A DNA stretch of 64,000 nt from Sandaracinus sp. (GCA_002699025.1 PABA01000048.1:1-64000); one strand, 5' to 3'; positions 27,254-35,881 are shown, counted from the first letter of the stretch. Notes: a model not told the origin generated them from the sequence alone. Numbers and translations are program-made.

Positions 27254-27889
27254 ATGCCCTTGATGACCCCGACCGAGGCCGCCGCCGCCAAGAGCTTCCC
27301 GCGCGCGGAGATCGAAGAGACGATGCAGCGCTGGCTCGACGCCAACGAGAAGGCCGAGGCCACCGGCGACTGGATCACCCACCTCGGCCCCTTCTACACG
27401 GACGACGCCGTCTACCGCTGGAACGTCGGCCCGAACGAGGAGTTCGAGGCGAAGGGCAAGAAGGCCATCGAGGAGCTCGCGCTCGGCTTCCAGATGGAGG
27501 GCTTCGAGGGCTGGCACTACCCCTACGACCGCATCCTCATCGACGAGAAGGTCGGTGAGGTGGTCGGCTTCTGGCGCCAGATCGCGCCCGTGCGGCGCCC
27601 GGATGGGACGCCCTACGAGGTGGCCGGCGTGGGCGGCTCCTGGTTCCGCTACGCGGGCGACGGGAAGTTCAGCTGGCAGCGGGACTTCTTCGATCTGGGC
27701 AACGTCTTCGCCGTGCTCGCCGAGCTCGCGCCGCAGGGCCACGTGCCCTCGAGCGTGAAGAAGAAGATCGCGAAGATGGCGCGCGGGGAGCCGCTCCCCG
27801 GTCATCGCAAGCTCCGCGGCACGCCGTCGGTCGTCGACCGGCTCCGCCAGGGCGCTGCGCTGGGCAAGATCGCGCTCCTCGGCCGCTGA
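27254..27889 (+). CDS. NTF2/SnoaL-like protein next to cyp51
   Basis: A 211-aa protein of the SnoaL/NTF2-like cone fold. The pattern EIEETMQRWLDANEKAEATGDW, then FYTDDAVYRWNVGPNEEFEAKG, then an aromatic-rich region (GWHYPYDRIL) and VGEVVGFWRQ is typical of the steroid-isomerase-like group, although a clear Asp/Tyr catalytic pair cannot be assigned by eye. It begins 74 bp after the cyp51 fusion on the same strand, with a purine-rich AGAGAGAA run upstream, and is probably in its operon. In mycobacteria an NTF2-like protein (Rv0760c) also sits near cyp51 and its ferredoxin, so a role in steroid binding or modification is a reasonable guess. Confidence 0.8.
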   Translation: MPLMTPTEAAAAKSFPRAEIEETMQRWLDANEKAEATGDWITHLGPFYTDDAVYRWNVGPNEEFEAKGKKAIEELALGFQMEGFEGWHYPYDRILIDEKVGEVVGFWRQIAPVRRPDGTPYEVAGVGGSWFRYAGDGKFSWQRDFFDLGNVFAVLAELAPQGHVPSSVKKKIAKMARGEPLPGHRKLRGTPSVVDRLRQGAALGKIALLGR

Positions 27890-28110
27890 GCGCGGGCCTG
27901 CGGCCTTCTGGTTTTTCGCACCCTGTGCGGCGGGCCTGCGGCCCGGCCGGCTTTCCGCCGTCCGCTTTCCGCTGTCCGTGCTGGCGCTCGTCTTCGCGGT
28001 CCATGCCGCGGTCGCGGAGTGCGGTAGGGTGGGGTGGCTGCGCCGTGGGGGGCTCCGCGCCGCGGGGAAGGCGGAAGGCGGACGGCTCCGCGACCGGAGG
28101 GGGGCGGCTC

Positions 28111-28533
28111 TCAGCCGCGCTCGACCATGAGGCAGCGGCTCTGGACCACGTCGATGCCGGCGGCCGTGAGACGGGCCGCGAAGGCGTCGTCGCGGATGCC
28201 GCTCTGCAGCCAGACGAGCGGCGGCGCGAGGGCGAGAAGATCCTCAAGGTGCTGCGCGAGGTCGTCGGCGCGGCGGAAGACGTTCACCATGTCGACCTCG
28301 CCGACGGCGCGGAGATCCCGTACGACCGGCTCGCCGAGGATGGTCTCGACGTCCGGGTAGTAGACGGGCACCGGTACGATGGTCGCGCCCTGCGCCTGGA
28401 CGCGCGCGGGGACGTAGTGGGCCGGCTGGCCGCCGCGGCTCCCCGGCTTGATGCCGAGCACGGCGATGCGCTTCGCGGCCTTCGCGCGGGCGCGGATGGC
28501 GGACGGATCTTCGAGGAGCTGACCGGGCGTCAT
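28111..28533 (-). CDS. CoA-binding (Rossmann) domain protein
   Basis: A 140-aa stand-alone CoA_binding domain of the YccU type: KRIAVLGIKPGSRGGQPAHY forms the nucleotide-binding loop, VPVPVYYPDVETILGEPVVRDL the second strand-helix pair, and PPLVWLQSGIRDDAFAARLTAAGIDVV a succinyl-CoA-synthetase-like segment. The end RCLMVERG matches the usual CxxxE-type close of the family. The start at 28533 was chosen because the domain begins directly after it. It converges on the NTF2-like gene (221 bp of intergenic DNA with only imperfect short inverted repeats) and is divergent from the next gene. Its physiological role is unknown. Confidence 0.85.
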   Translation of the reverse strand: MTPGQLLEDPSAIRARAKAAKRIAVLGIKPGSRGGQPAHYVPARVQAQGATIVPVPVYYPDVETILGEPVVRDLRAVGEVDMVNVFRRADDLAQHLEDLLALAPPLVWLQSGIRDDAFAARLTAAGIDVVQSRCLMVERG

Positions 28534-28623
28534 GGGCTCGGTGTCGGGCCAACGGGGGCGCGGCGCAAGCCGTCGGGGGAGCGCCCTGGCGAGACGCGGC
28601 GCGAGGCACCATGATGGCGCCCC

Positions 28624-29100
28624 ATGGCACGCGACCTCCTCCCCGAGCTCTTCGATCGCATCGAGGACGAACTCGACGGTCTCACCCTCGCCCCGGACGG
28701 CCTCCGCGCGGTCGTCGACGGCCGCTTCGGCGAGGTGACGGTGGCCGTGGAGCACGACCCGGAGGAGGAGATGCTCCGCATCAGCGCCGCCGTGCCGCCC
28801 CCCGCCGGGACCGGCCGCTCCTTCCTCGTCTGGTGTCTCGCGCTGAACGCGAAGTACTGGGACGTGAAGATGGGCCTCGACTCCGCCGGGCGGCTCCTCG
28901 TGCACTCCGACCTCGACGCCGAGGACGACGCCGACATCGACGACCTCGCGGCGGCCGTGGTCGAGCGCGCGGACGCCGTCGTCGACCTCCTCGACGACGA
29001 CCTCGTCGAGTGGCTCCTCGACCGCGACCTCGGCACGCCGGGCCAGCGCGAGCGCTGGACCGCCCGCGCCGCCCAGGACGAAGTCGAAGAAGACGAGTAG
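28624..29100 (+). CDS. Small acidic protein, possibly YbjN/CesT-like
   Basis: A 158-aa acidic protein with no signal or membrane segment. The pattern of an N-terminal amphipathic helix (LLPELFDRIEDELDG), several strands (VDGRFGEVTVAVEH, MLRISAAVPPPAG), a helix (FLVWCLALNAKYWDVKMGL) and a C-terminal acidic helix suggests the YbjN/type III chaperone-like fold. This rests on pattern only. The last 15 residues are very acidic (QDEVEEDE). Divergent from the CoA-binding gene (90 bp apart) and followed by a repeat-rich gap. No functional assignment is justified. Confidence 0.75.
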   Translation: MARDLLPELFDRIEDELDGLTLAPDGLRAVVDGRFGEVTVAVEHDPEEEMLRISAAVPPPAGTGRSFLVWCLALNAKYWDVKMGLDSAGRLLVHSDLDAEDDADIDDLAAAVVERADAVVDLLDDDLVEWLLDRDLGTPGQRERWTARAAQDEVEEDE

Positions 29101-29184
29101 CGTTCGCGAGGTCGAGCGGCGGCGACGCGCCGCGCTCCCGAGCTCCCACCCTCGTCCGCCGAAGGCTCACGCCGCCGCGCGGTC

Positions 29185-29540
29185 GACGTGACGTGCCAGG
29201 AGCGCCCGACGCGCGACCCGCCCGCCCCGACGAGCCTCGGTTCCCCGTCCCCCGCCCGCCTGAGGCGGGCTCGTCGCCGAAGGCGACGAAACCCCGACCC
29301 CCCGGCCGAAGGCCGTTCCCCGCCCGCCCGCAGGCCGGCTCGTCGCCGAAGGCGACGAAACCCCGACCCCCCGGCCGCGAGGTCCGACGTGACGTGCCAG
29401 GGCCCCGACGCGCGACCCGCCCGTCCCGACGAGCCTCGATTTCCCCGTCCCCCGCCCGCCGCAGGCGGGCTCGTCGCCGTTGGCGACGAAACCCCGACCC
29501 CCCGGCCTTCGGCCCCGGCCGAAGGCCGCAGCCCAAGGCC
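29185..29540. repeat. Intergenic direct repeats with hairpins
   Basis: Two long units start with gacgtgacgtgccagg (29185 and 29386), share gacgcgcgacccgccc and ttccccgtcccccgcccgcc, and end near 29307 and 29507. A shorter unit (about 29310-29375) lies between them. All three contain ctcgtcgccg-(aa/tt)-ggcgacgaaaccccgaccccc, with internal hairpins such as gcccgcctgaggcgggc and gtcgccgaaggcgac. The array ends with ggccttcggccccggccgaaggcc just before the fabH stop codon (complement). It is non-coding and fills the gap between two convergent genes. Confidence 0.88.
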
Positions 29541-29541
29541 G

Positions 29542-30594
29542 CTACATGCGGATCAGGCAGGCCCCCCAGTTCAACCCCGACCCGAGCGCCAGGAAGCAGC
29601 AGAGGTCGCCCTCCTTCACCTTCCCGTCGCGCCGCAGCTCGTCGAGGAGGATCCCGATCGTCGCGGCCGACGTGTTCCCGAAGCGCGCGATGTTCGACGG
29701 CACCTTCTCCGGCGGCGCCTTCAGCGCCTGCCGCACGGCCGCGTTGATCCGGTCGTTCGCCTGGTGCGCGATGAACCAGTCGATCTCCTCGAGCGACACC
29801 TCGAGGGTCTCGCAGAGCGAGCGCACCGTGCGGTTCAGCTCCGTCACCGCCGTCTTGAAGAGGTCGCGCCCCTGCATGCGCGGGATGTGCTCCTCCCGCT
29901 CGAACATCTCCGGCGTGAAGTAGGGCCGGCTCCGGAACCCGCCGGAGGGGATGTAGATCCGGTCGAACATGCGCCCGTCCGTATGGAGCTCGGCGCCGAG
30001 GAAGCCCCGCGGCGCCTCCGCGCGCTCGAGCACCATGGCCGCCGCCCCGTCGCCGAAGAGCACGGCGAGGCCCCGGTGCCGCGTGCCCTTCTCGTAGGCC
30101 TCCTCGCTCACCTTCCGGTCGGTCTCGCCGTAGAGCACGTCCCAGTCGTCCCAGGGCATGAACCCCGCGTGGGCCTCCGCGCCGATGAGCAGGATGCGCT
30201 TCGCCGCGCCCGTCTCGATGAGCCCGTTCGCGACCTGCAGCCCGTAGGGGATGGCCGCGCACTGCTGGCGGATGTCGAGCGCCGGCACCCGCGGGATGCC
30301 GAGCTTCGCCCCGAGCAGCCCGCCCGAGCCCGGGAAGATGAACTCGGGGGTCATGGTCGCGAAGACGATGAAGTCGACGTCCTCGGGCTCGAGCCCCGCG
30401 TCCTTCAGCGCGCGCCGGCTCGCGACGAGCGCCAGGTCGCTCACGCCCTCCCCCTCAGCGACGAAGTGGCGCTGCGCGATGCCCGTGCGCGGACGGATCC
30501 ACTCGTCGCTCGTCTCCATGACCTTCGAGAGCGCGTCGTTCGGGACCGGGGGGCCCGGGACGTGATGCCCGGTGCCCACGATGGTGATGCCCAT
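29542..30594 (-). CDS. fabH: 3-oxoacyl-ACP synthase III (FabH-like ketosynthase)
   Basis: A 350-aa condensing enzyme of the KAS III family, which starts fatty-acid or related chains by condensing an acyl-CoA with malonyl-ACP. The triad is present: Cys in DIRQQCAAIPYG, His in WFIAHQANDRI, Asn in ARFGNTSAATIG. The N-terminal ITIVGTGHHVPGPPVPND and TSDEWIRPRTGI are also standard. An ideal ribosome site (AGGAGGAA) precedes the ATG. It stands alone, with no other fatty-acid gene nearby, so it could be a housekeeping FabH or a special-purpose starter enzyme. Its stop codon abuts the repeat array. Confidence 0.93.
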   Translation of the reverse strand: MGITIVGTGHHVPGPPVPNDALSKVMETSDEWIRPRTGIAQRHFVAEGEGVSDLALVASRRALKDAGLEPEDVDFIVFATMTPEFIFPGSGGLLGAKLGIPRVPALDIRQQCAAIPYGLQVANGLIETGAAKRILLIGAEAHAGFMPWDDWDVLYGETDRKVSEEAYEKGTRHRGLAVLFGDGAAAMVLERAEAPRGFLGAELHTDGRMFDRIYIPSGGFRSRPYFTPEMFEREEHIPRMQGRDLFKTAVTELNRTVRSLCETLEVSLEEIDWFIAHQANDRINAAVRQALKAPPEKVPSNIARFGNTSAATIGILLDELRRDGKVKEGDLCCFLALGSGLNWGACLIRM

Positions 30595-30723
30595 GCCTGA
30601 TTCCTCCTGCTGCGGCCCCGCGTAGCAGCTTCCGGAGGGGCCGTCATTGACGCGCCGCGTCGCGGGTCATGGCTGCCCCGGTCGCCGTTGAGCCGAGGCC
30701 CGCGCCGGGTCAGGGTGCGCCCC

Positions 30724-31293
30724 ATGCCGAAGCCCACGCCGCACTCCAAGTCGTACCGGAAGCGCGTCGCCCTCATCTCGACGGGGGGCACGATCGAGAA
30801 GACCTACGACGAGATGGAGGGCGTGCTCCGCAACGAGGTCTCGAACCTCGACGTGATGCTCGCTGGGCTCGAGCTCGAGGGGGTCGTGCTCACGCGCGTG
30901 CCGCTGATGAACAAGGACTCGCTCGAGATGGAGCCCGAGGACCACGCGCTGATCGCGCAGACGGCCGGCGTCATGGCGGAGCAGCACGACGGCGTCGTGA
31001 TCGTGCACGGCACGGACCGGCTCGCGGTCACCGGGGAGACCCTCGTCGGCACGCTGGGGACGCCGCGCGTGCCGATCGTCCTCACGGGCGCCATGCGGCC
31101 CTACCAGCTCCGCAACACGGACGCGGTCCAGAACCTCACCGAGGCGCTCCTCGCCGTGCAGCTCGCCGAGCCGGGCGTCTACGTCGCCATGCACGGCCGG
31201 CTGCTCCGCTTCCCCGGCGTCGTCAAGGATCGCGCCCGGGGCACCTTCGCGCGCGCCGAGGAGCTCGAGGAGCGCGGCGGCGCCGCGAAATAG
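30724..31293 (+). CDS. Single-domain asparaginase-like protein
   Basis: A 189-aa protein equivalent to the N-terminal catalytic domain of asparaginase; the usual enzyme has about 330 aa in two domains. The two catalytic threonine sites are present: LISTGGTIEKTYDE and VIVHGTDRLAVTGE, along with IVLTGAMRPYQLRNTDAVQNL and a lysine in FPGVVKDRARGTFARAE. The C-terminal domain is simply absent: the frame closes normally and no remnant is visible before the next gene. Short asparaginase-domain proteins of this type do occur in proteobacteria. Whether it hydrolyses asparagine is unknown. It is divergent from fabH with 129 bp between starts and is followed by an M48 peptidase gene. Confidence 0.88.
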   Translation: MPKPTPHSKSYRKRVALISTGGTIEKTYDEMEGVLRNEVSNLDVMLAGLELEGVVLTRVPLMNKDSLEMEPEDHALIAQTAGVMAEQHDGVVIVHGTDRLAVTGETLVGTLGTPRVPIVLTGAMRPYQLRNTDAVQNLTEALLAVQLAEPGVYVAMHGRLLRFPGVVKDRARGTFARAEELEERGGAAK

Positions 31294-31376
31294 CCGCCCG
31301 GCCGCCAGCGTTGCTCCCGGTGTGGGGCGGCCTTACCGTATTCGAGTGTCCGCCCGGCGCGGACCCGAAAGGCACG

Positions 31377-32354
31377 ATGGCCGACTTCTCCGCACCCGCC
31401 TCCGAATCGAGCTTCCAGCGCTACGTGACCCGCCGCGAGACGGGGATCGTGGGCGGCACCGAGGAGCACTCGCGCTACGCCTACGGCGCCGACCTCGCGA
31501 TGCTCCGCACCTTCAAGCGCCTCAAGCCGGTCGAGCTCGTCGTGAGCAGCGTGGTGCGGACCTACAAGGGCGTGCTCCGCAACCAGTACCTCGGCACGAC
31601 CGTGCGCGTCGGCCCGCGCCAGCTCCCGCGCATCCACCGGATCGCGAAGGAGTGCGCCGAGACCCTCGGCGTGCCGCTGCCGACCGTCTACGTCGCGAAC
31701 AGCCCCTTCATGAACGCCTACACCTTCGGGACCGACGAGGACTCCTTCGTCGTCGTGCACTCGAAGCTGGTCGACGACTTCACGGACGAGGAGCTGAAGT
31801 TCGTGATCGGCCACGAGATGGGGCACGTGCAGAACAAGCACGTCGTCTACGGGACGGCGCTGCGCCTCCTGAAGATGAACGTGGGCGTGTGGCTCCGCTG
31901 GATCGCCCCGCCGGCCGAGGCCGCGCTCCTCGCCTGGGCGCGGCGCGCCGAGATCACCTGCGATCGCGCCGGCCTGCTCTGCTGCCTCGACGTGGACGTC
32001 GCCATGAAGACCTTCATGAAGATGGCCTGCGGCTCGGCCCGGCTCTACGACGAGCTGGACGTGGACGTCTTCCTCGAGCAGCTCGACGCGGGCCGCGAGG
32101 GCGTCGGGCGCTTCACCGAGCTGATGGCGAGCCACCCCTACCTGCCCAAGCGCATCCAGGCGCTCCGCCTCTTCGCGGAGAGCGAGCTCTACCGGGGCGC
32201 GCTCGGGCTCGAGGGGGGGCGCCCGCTCGGCGAGATCGACGCGGAGGTCAACGAGTTCCTCCAGGTCGTCCGCGGCAAGAAGAGCGGCGGGAAGAGGGGC
32301 GCGGCGCCGGCGCCGTTGCCCGAGGGCGGCGCCCAGGAGGGCGAGGACGCCTGA
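31377..32354 (+). CDS. M48-family zinc metallopeptidase
   Basis: A 325-aa peptidase with the zinc motif HEMGH in KFVIGHEMGHVQNKHVVYG and the third-ligand region ITCDRAGLLCCLDVD (E..D pattern of gluzincins). The preceding VYVANSPFMNAYTFGTDEDSFVVV is characteristic of M48. There is no signal peptide, and only a weakly hydrophobic stretch near WLRWIAPPAEAALLAW, so it is probably cytoplasmic or peripherally membrane-bound, unlike HtpX. The C-terminus is a Lys/Gly-rich tail. It follows the asparaginase gene by 83 bp and precedes a dynamin-like GTPase by 115 bp, all on the plus strand. Substrate unknown. Confidence 0.92.
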   Translation: MADFSAPASESSFQRYVTRRETGIVGGTEEHSRYAYGADLAMLRTFKRLKPVELVVSSVVRTYKGVLRNQYLGTTVRVGPRQLPRIHRIAKECAETLGVPLPTVYVANSPFMNAYTFGTDEDSFVVVHSKLVDDFTDEELKFVIGHEMGHVQNKHVVYGTALRLLKMNVGVWLRWIAPPAEAALLAWARRAEITCDRAGLLCCLDVDVAMKTFMKMACGSARLYDELDVDVFLEQLDAGREGVGRFTELMASHPYLPKRIQALRLFAESELYRGALGLEGGRPLGEIDAEVNEFLQVVRGKKSGGKRGAAPAPLPEGGAQEGEDA

Positions 32355-32469
32355 CGAGCCCGGCGCGATGGGCGCGCCGGGAGGACGTACGCGCGGGGGC
32401 TGCGGCGCCCGTGGACGCTGAGGTACGCTCCGCGGCGCGCGCGTTGGCGCGGCGCGAGGGAGGAAGAAC

Positions 32470-34230
32470 GTGGCCGAATTCGGAGAGCTGAAGGGGAAGG
32501 CGCTGGCGGGCCTGCGCGAGGTGGCGAGCCTCGCGGAGGACGCGGGGGCGCCGAGCCTGGCGAAGAAGCTGCGCGAGGACCGCATCCCGCGCCTCGAGGA
32601 CGAGTGCTTCCACCTCGTCGTCCTCGGGGAGTTCAACCACGGCAAGACGACCTTCGTGAACGCGCTCCTCGGCTCGCCCGTGCTGCCCATGGGCGTCACG
32701 CCGACGACGGCCGTGATCCACCGCATCCAGCACGGCGAGGCGAAGAAGGCGAAGGCCTTCGTGGAGGACGGCACGGAGAAGCCGGTCCCCATGGAGGGGC
32801 TGAAGGACTACGAGGTCGAGGGGCAGGCGCTCGCCGAGTCCGTGCAGCACCTCGACGTGCACTACCCGGCGCCCTTCCTCGAGGAGGGCGTGGTCCTCGT
32901 CGACACGCCCGGCGTGAACGACCTGAACGAGGCGCGCGCGGAGATCACCTACGGCTACATCCCGCGGGCGGACGCGATCCTCTTCCTGCTCGACGCGGGG
33001 CAGATCCTGAAGGAGAGCGAGCGCCAGTTCGTGGCGACGAAGCTCCTCGGGCAGTCGCGCGACAAGGTCATCTTCATCGTCAACAAGATGGATCTCCTCG
33101 ACGAGGAGGAGCAGCAGGAGGCGCTCGCCTACGCGCGGCTGAACCTCGGCAAGCTCCTCGACGACCCGAAGGTCTTCGGCATCAGCGCCGAGAAGGCGCT
33201 CGAGGGGGACCGGGGCGCCTCCGGGATGGACGCGCTCCTCGGCGAGCTCCGCCAGTTCCTCCAGGACGAGCGCGGCCGCGTGCTCCTCGACAACGCGCTC
33301 GACGCGGGGCTGCGGACGGCGCGGACGCTGCGGACGGGCATCGAGATCCAGAAGCGCGCGCTCGCCATGGAGCAGAACGAGCTCGAGCGGCGGCTGCAGA
33401 GCCTCGAGGCGGATCTCGAGATGAGCGCCGAGCGGATGGCCGAGCGGAAGGCGCAGATCCGCGAGTCGCTCAGCGCCGTGAAGGCGGTCGTGCGGGCGGA
33501 CGTGACGGGCTTCGCGAAGCGCTTCGCGCAGCGGCTCCCGGAGGAGATCGACGGGAGCGACGCGAAGGAGCTGCGGAAGTACCTCGGCGGCTTCATCGAG
33601 GAGGAGTTCAAGCGCTTCGCCGAGGACCAGGCCAAGGACATCGCGCGGCGCCTCGAGAAGGTGGCCGAGGAGGCCATCGCCTTCGTCACCGAGGACGCCT
33701 CCGCGCGGGCCGACGAGCTGAAGGACATCCTCGGCGGGGGCGGGCCCGAGCTCGACCTCGACGTGAACACCTTCGCCTACGACGTGGGCGTCTTCGCCAT
33801 GGGGGCCTTCGGCGTGACGCTGATGGTGCTCTCGAACGTGGTCGTCGGCGGCGCGCTCACGCTGGCGGCGCCGGTGCTCGCCTACGTGTTCCGGGGGCGG
33901 GCCGACAAGCAGGTGAAGGAGCGCGCGAAGGCCGAGGCGCCGAAGGCCGTGGAGGACGCGGCGGAGAAGATGGCCGACGCCTTCGACGAGCGGATCGACG
34001 AGTTCGGCGTGAAGCTGATCGAGTTCGTGGCGCAGGCGAGCGAGGAGCTCACGAAGAGCATCGCCGAGCTCGTGCGCACGGCGCGCGAGGCGCACGCGGA
34101 CGGCGAGGCGGCGACCGAGGAGCTCGTGGCTGGCACGGGCATGAGCCTCTCGCGGCTGGTCGACGTCGAGCAGCGCATGGAGAGCCTCCGCAAGAGCCTC
34201 TGGGCCAACGGCGCGACGAACCCGAGCTGA
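32470..34230 (+). CDS. Bacterial dynamin-like GTPase
   Basis: A 586-aa large GTPase. G1 is GEFNHGKTTF (about 54-63), followed by GVTPTTAV (G2), VDTPGVNDL (G3) and FIVNKMDLL (G4). Two long helical blocks follow (about 290-420 and 480-560) as in the dynamin stalk. Between them lies a hydrophobic pair (VFAMGAFGVTLMVLSNVVVGG and ALTLAAPVLAYVF) that would insert into the membrane like a paddle. Bacterial dynamin-like proteins remodel or protect membranes. The start is GTG at 32470 with GGAGGAAGAAC upstream. Many such proteins come in pairs; here there is only one. Confidence 0.9.
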   Translation: MAEFGELKGKALAGLREVASLAEDAGAPSLAKKLREDRIPRLEDECFHLVVLGEFNHGKTTFVNALLGSPVLPMGVTPTTAVIHRIQHGEAKKAKAFVEDGTEKPVPMEGLKDYEVEGQALAESVQHLDVHYPAPFLEEGVVLVDTPGVNDLNEARAEITYGYIPRADAILFLLDAGQILKESERQFVATKLLGQSRDKVIFIVNKMDLLDEEEQQEALAYARLNLGKLLDDPKVFGISAEKALEGDRGASGMDALLGELRQFLQDERGRVLLDNALDAGLRTARTLRTGIEIQKRALAMEQNELERRLQSLEADLEMSAERMAERKAQIRESLSAVKAVVRADVTGFAKRFAQRLPEEIDGSDAKELRKYLGGFIEEEFKRFAEDQAKDIARRLEKVAEEAIAFVTEDASARADELKDILGGGGPELDLDVNTFAYDVGVFAMGAFGVTLMVLSNVVVGGALTLAAPVLAYVFRGRADKQVKERAKAEAPKAVEDAAEKMADAFDERIDEFGVKLIEFVAQASEELTKSIAELVRTAREAHADGEAATEELVAGTGMSLSRLVDVEQRMESLRKSLWANGATNPS

Positions 34231-34563
34231 CGGCGCTGGCGCGCCGCCCGCTCCGGTGGGGTCTCGCGTGCGGGCACCGCTGCGCGGCGCCGGCACGCGA
34301 TCGCGCGCTCCGCGCGCGGGGGGTCGGGGCGCTCGCTCCGCTCGCTGAAGGGAACGGGGCCCCGTCGGATCGGGCGGGACGGCGCGTGAGCCGCGTCGAG
34401 CCCGGAAGCCGCCGCGTCGGGGGCAGATGAGCGCTCGGCCTGCCGCGAAACCGAACGCGTCGTCCGCCCGACGTACGGCTGCCCGCGTCGGACCGCAGAT
34501 GGCCGAACGTGGACGCCCACGAGTTTGGCGAGCGCACCCGAAGCGAGCGAAGCGAGCGCACCC
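34231..34563. other. Intergenic gap between convergent genes, no gene seen
   Basis: This 333-bp gap follows the GTPase. No reading frame has credible composition. It holds gctcgctccgctcgctg near 34330 and agcgagcgaagcgagcgc near 34545, the same short motif that occurs in the repeat arrays at 1-147 and 3478-4326. Confidence 0.6.
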
Positions 34564-34602
34564 GCGAATCCTTCTTGCGGCGCAGCCGCTAGAAGGATTC
34601 GC
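34564..34602 (-). terminator. Strong hairpin overlapping the lysA stop codon
   Basis: Arms gcgaatccttct (34564-34575) and agaaggattcgc (34591-34602) are perfect 12-bp complements, and the loop holds a second 5-bp stem (gcggc/gccgc). The lysA stop codon and last codons lie inside the right arm. There is no T tract on either side, so it is a stem that may stabilise the mRNA 3' end or pair with Rho-dependent termination, not a classical intrinsic terminator. Confidence 0.5.
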
Positions 34603-35881
34603 CCGCCCAGAGGGACTCGAGCGGGGCGCGTTCGCGGACGACGCGCCAGCGCTCGCCCTCGACGAGGACCTCGGCGGCGGGGGGGCGCGCGTTGTAGGTG
34701 CTCGCCATCTCGCGGCCGTAGGCGCCGGCGCCGAGCACGGCGACCAGGTCCCCGGGCTCGACGGGCGGGAAGAGGCGGCCGTGGGCGAAGAAGTCGCCGC
34801 TCTCGCAGACCGGGCCGACGACGTCGGCGGGGCGGAGCGGGCCCTCGCGGAGCGTGACGGGCACGATGGCGTGGTAGGCGCCGTAGAGCGCCGGCCGGAT
34901 CAGCTCGGTCATGGCGCCGTCGACGATGAGGAAGCGCTTGCCGGCCTGCTCCTTCACGAAGAGCACGCGCGTGAGCAGCGCCCCGGCGTCACCCACGAGC
35001 GCCCGGCCCGGCTCGGTGATCAGGTCGAGCTCGGTGCAGCCGCCCTCCTCGAGGCCGGCACGGATGGCCTCGCCGAAGGCGCCGGCGGGCGGGTAGGGGT
35101 GCTGCTCGTGGCCGTAGTGCATGGGCCAGCCGCCGCCCACGTCGATGCTCTTGAGCGGCGCGCCGGCCTCGAGGCACTCCTTGGCGAAGCGCGCGAGGAT
35201 GGCGATGGCCTCCTGGAGCGGCTGGGGCGAGTCGAGCTGGGAGCCGATGTGGCAGGCGACGCCCTCGAGCACGAGGTGCGGGCTCTCCACGATGCCCGGG
35301 AGCAGGCGCCGAGCGACGTCGAGCTCGAGGCCGAACTTGGTGTCGTGGAGGCCGGTCGCGATGTAGGGGTGCGTCTTCGGGTCCACGTCCGGGTTCACGC
35401 GGAGCGCGATGCGCGCCGGCTCGCCGCGGGCGGCGGCCTCCTCGGCGACCACGGCCAGCTCGGGCTCGCTCTCCACGTGGATGGCGCGGATGCCCACCTC
35501 GAGGGCCTCGCGGATCTCGTCGCGCCGCTTGCCGACCCCGCTGTAGACGATCTTCTCGGGCGCGATGCCCGCCGTGAGCGCGCGCCGGAGCTCGCCGCGG
35601 CTGACGATGTCCGCGCCGCAGCCGGCCTCGGCGAGCCGCTTGAGGATGGCGAGGTTGGCGTTCGCCTTGATCGCGTAGGCGATGAGCACGTCGCGATCCG
35701 TGGCTTGCTTCATGGCCTCGGCCACGCCCCGGTAGGCGGCGTCGATGCGCGAGCCGGCGTAGACCCACGTCGGTGTGTCGAGCTCCTCGGCGAGCGCCGG
35801 CAGGGGGACGCCCTCGACGTGGAGCACGCCGCCCTTCCGGACGAAGACGTCGCTCGCCGGCACTCCGCTCAGCTCGCTCAC
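34589..35881 (-). CDS. lysA: Diaminopimelate decarboxylase
   Basis: A 430-aa PLP enzyme for the last step of lysine synthesis, decarboxylating meso-diaminopimelate. The PLP lysine is in IAYAIKANANLAIL. Other signatures are GVACHIGSQL, the glycine-rich SIDVGGGWP, the phosphate-binding LITEPGRALV, and the CESGDFFAHGR segment holding the active-site cysteine. The start is a GTG at 35881 that overlaps the argH stop (GTGA), so the two genes are translationally coupled. The coupling of lysine and arginine biosynthesis genes in one unit is common in bacteria. The 3' end carries a strong hairpin. Confidence 0.96.
   Translation of the reverse strand: MSELSGVPASDVFVRKGGVLHVEGVPLPALAEELDTPTWVYAGSRIDAAYRGVAEAMKQATDRDVLIAYAIKANANLAILKRLAEAGCGADIVSRGELRRALTAGIAPEKIVYSGVGKRRDEIREALEVGIRAIHVESEPELAVVAEEAAARGEPARIALRVNPDVDPKTHPYIATGLHDTKFGLELDVARRLLPGIVESPHLVLEGVACHIGSQLDSPQPLQEAIAILARFAKECLEAGAPLKSIDVGGGWPMHYGHEQHPYPPAGAFGEAIRAGLEEGGCTELDLITEPGRALVGDAGALLTRVLFVKEQAGKRFLIVDGAMTELIRPALYGAYHAIVPVTLREGPLRPADVVGPVCESGDFFAHGRLFPPVEPGDLVAVLGAGAYGREMASTYNARPPAAEVLVEGERWRVVRERAPLESLWAGESF

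Noticed and set aside
27890-28110. Terminator between the convergent NTF2-like and CoA-binding genes
   Set aside because: There is a run of five T after a very short GGCC stem and imperfect longer repeats, but no stem long enough to call.
30724-31376. The short asparaginase as a frameshifted two-domain gene
   Set aside because: The next 80 bp and the following frames contain no asparaginase C-terminal domain, so it is a natural short form or an old truncation.
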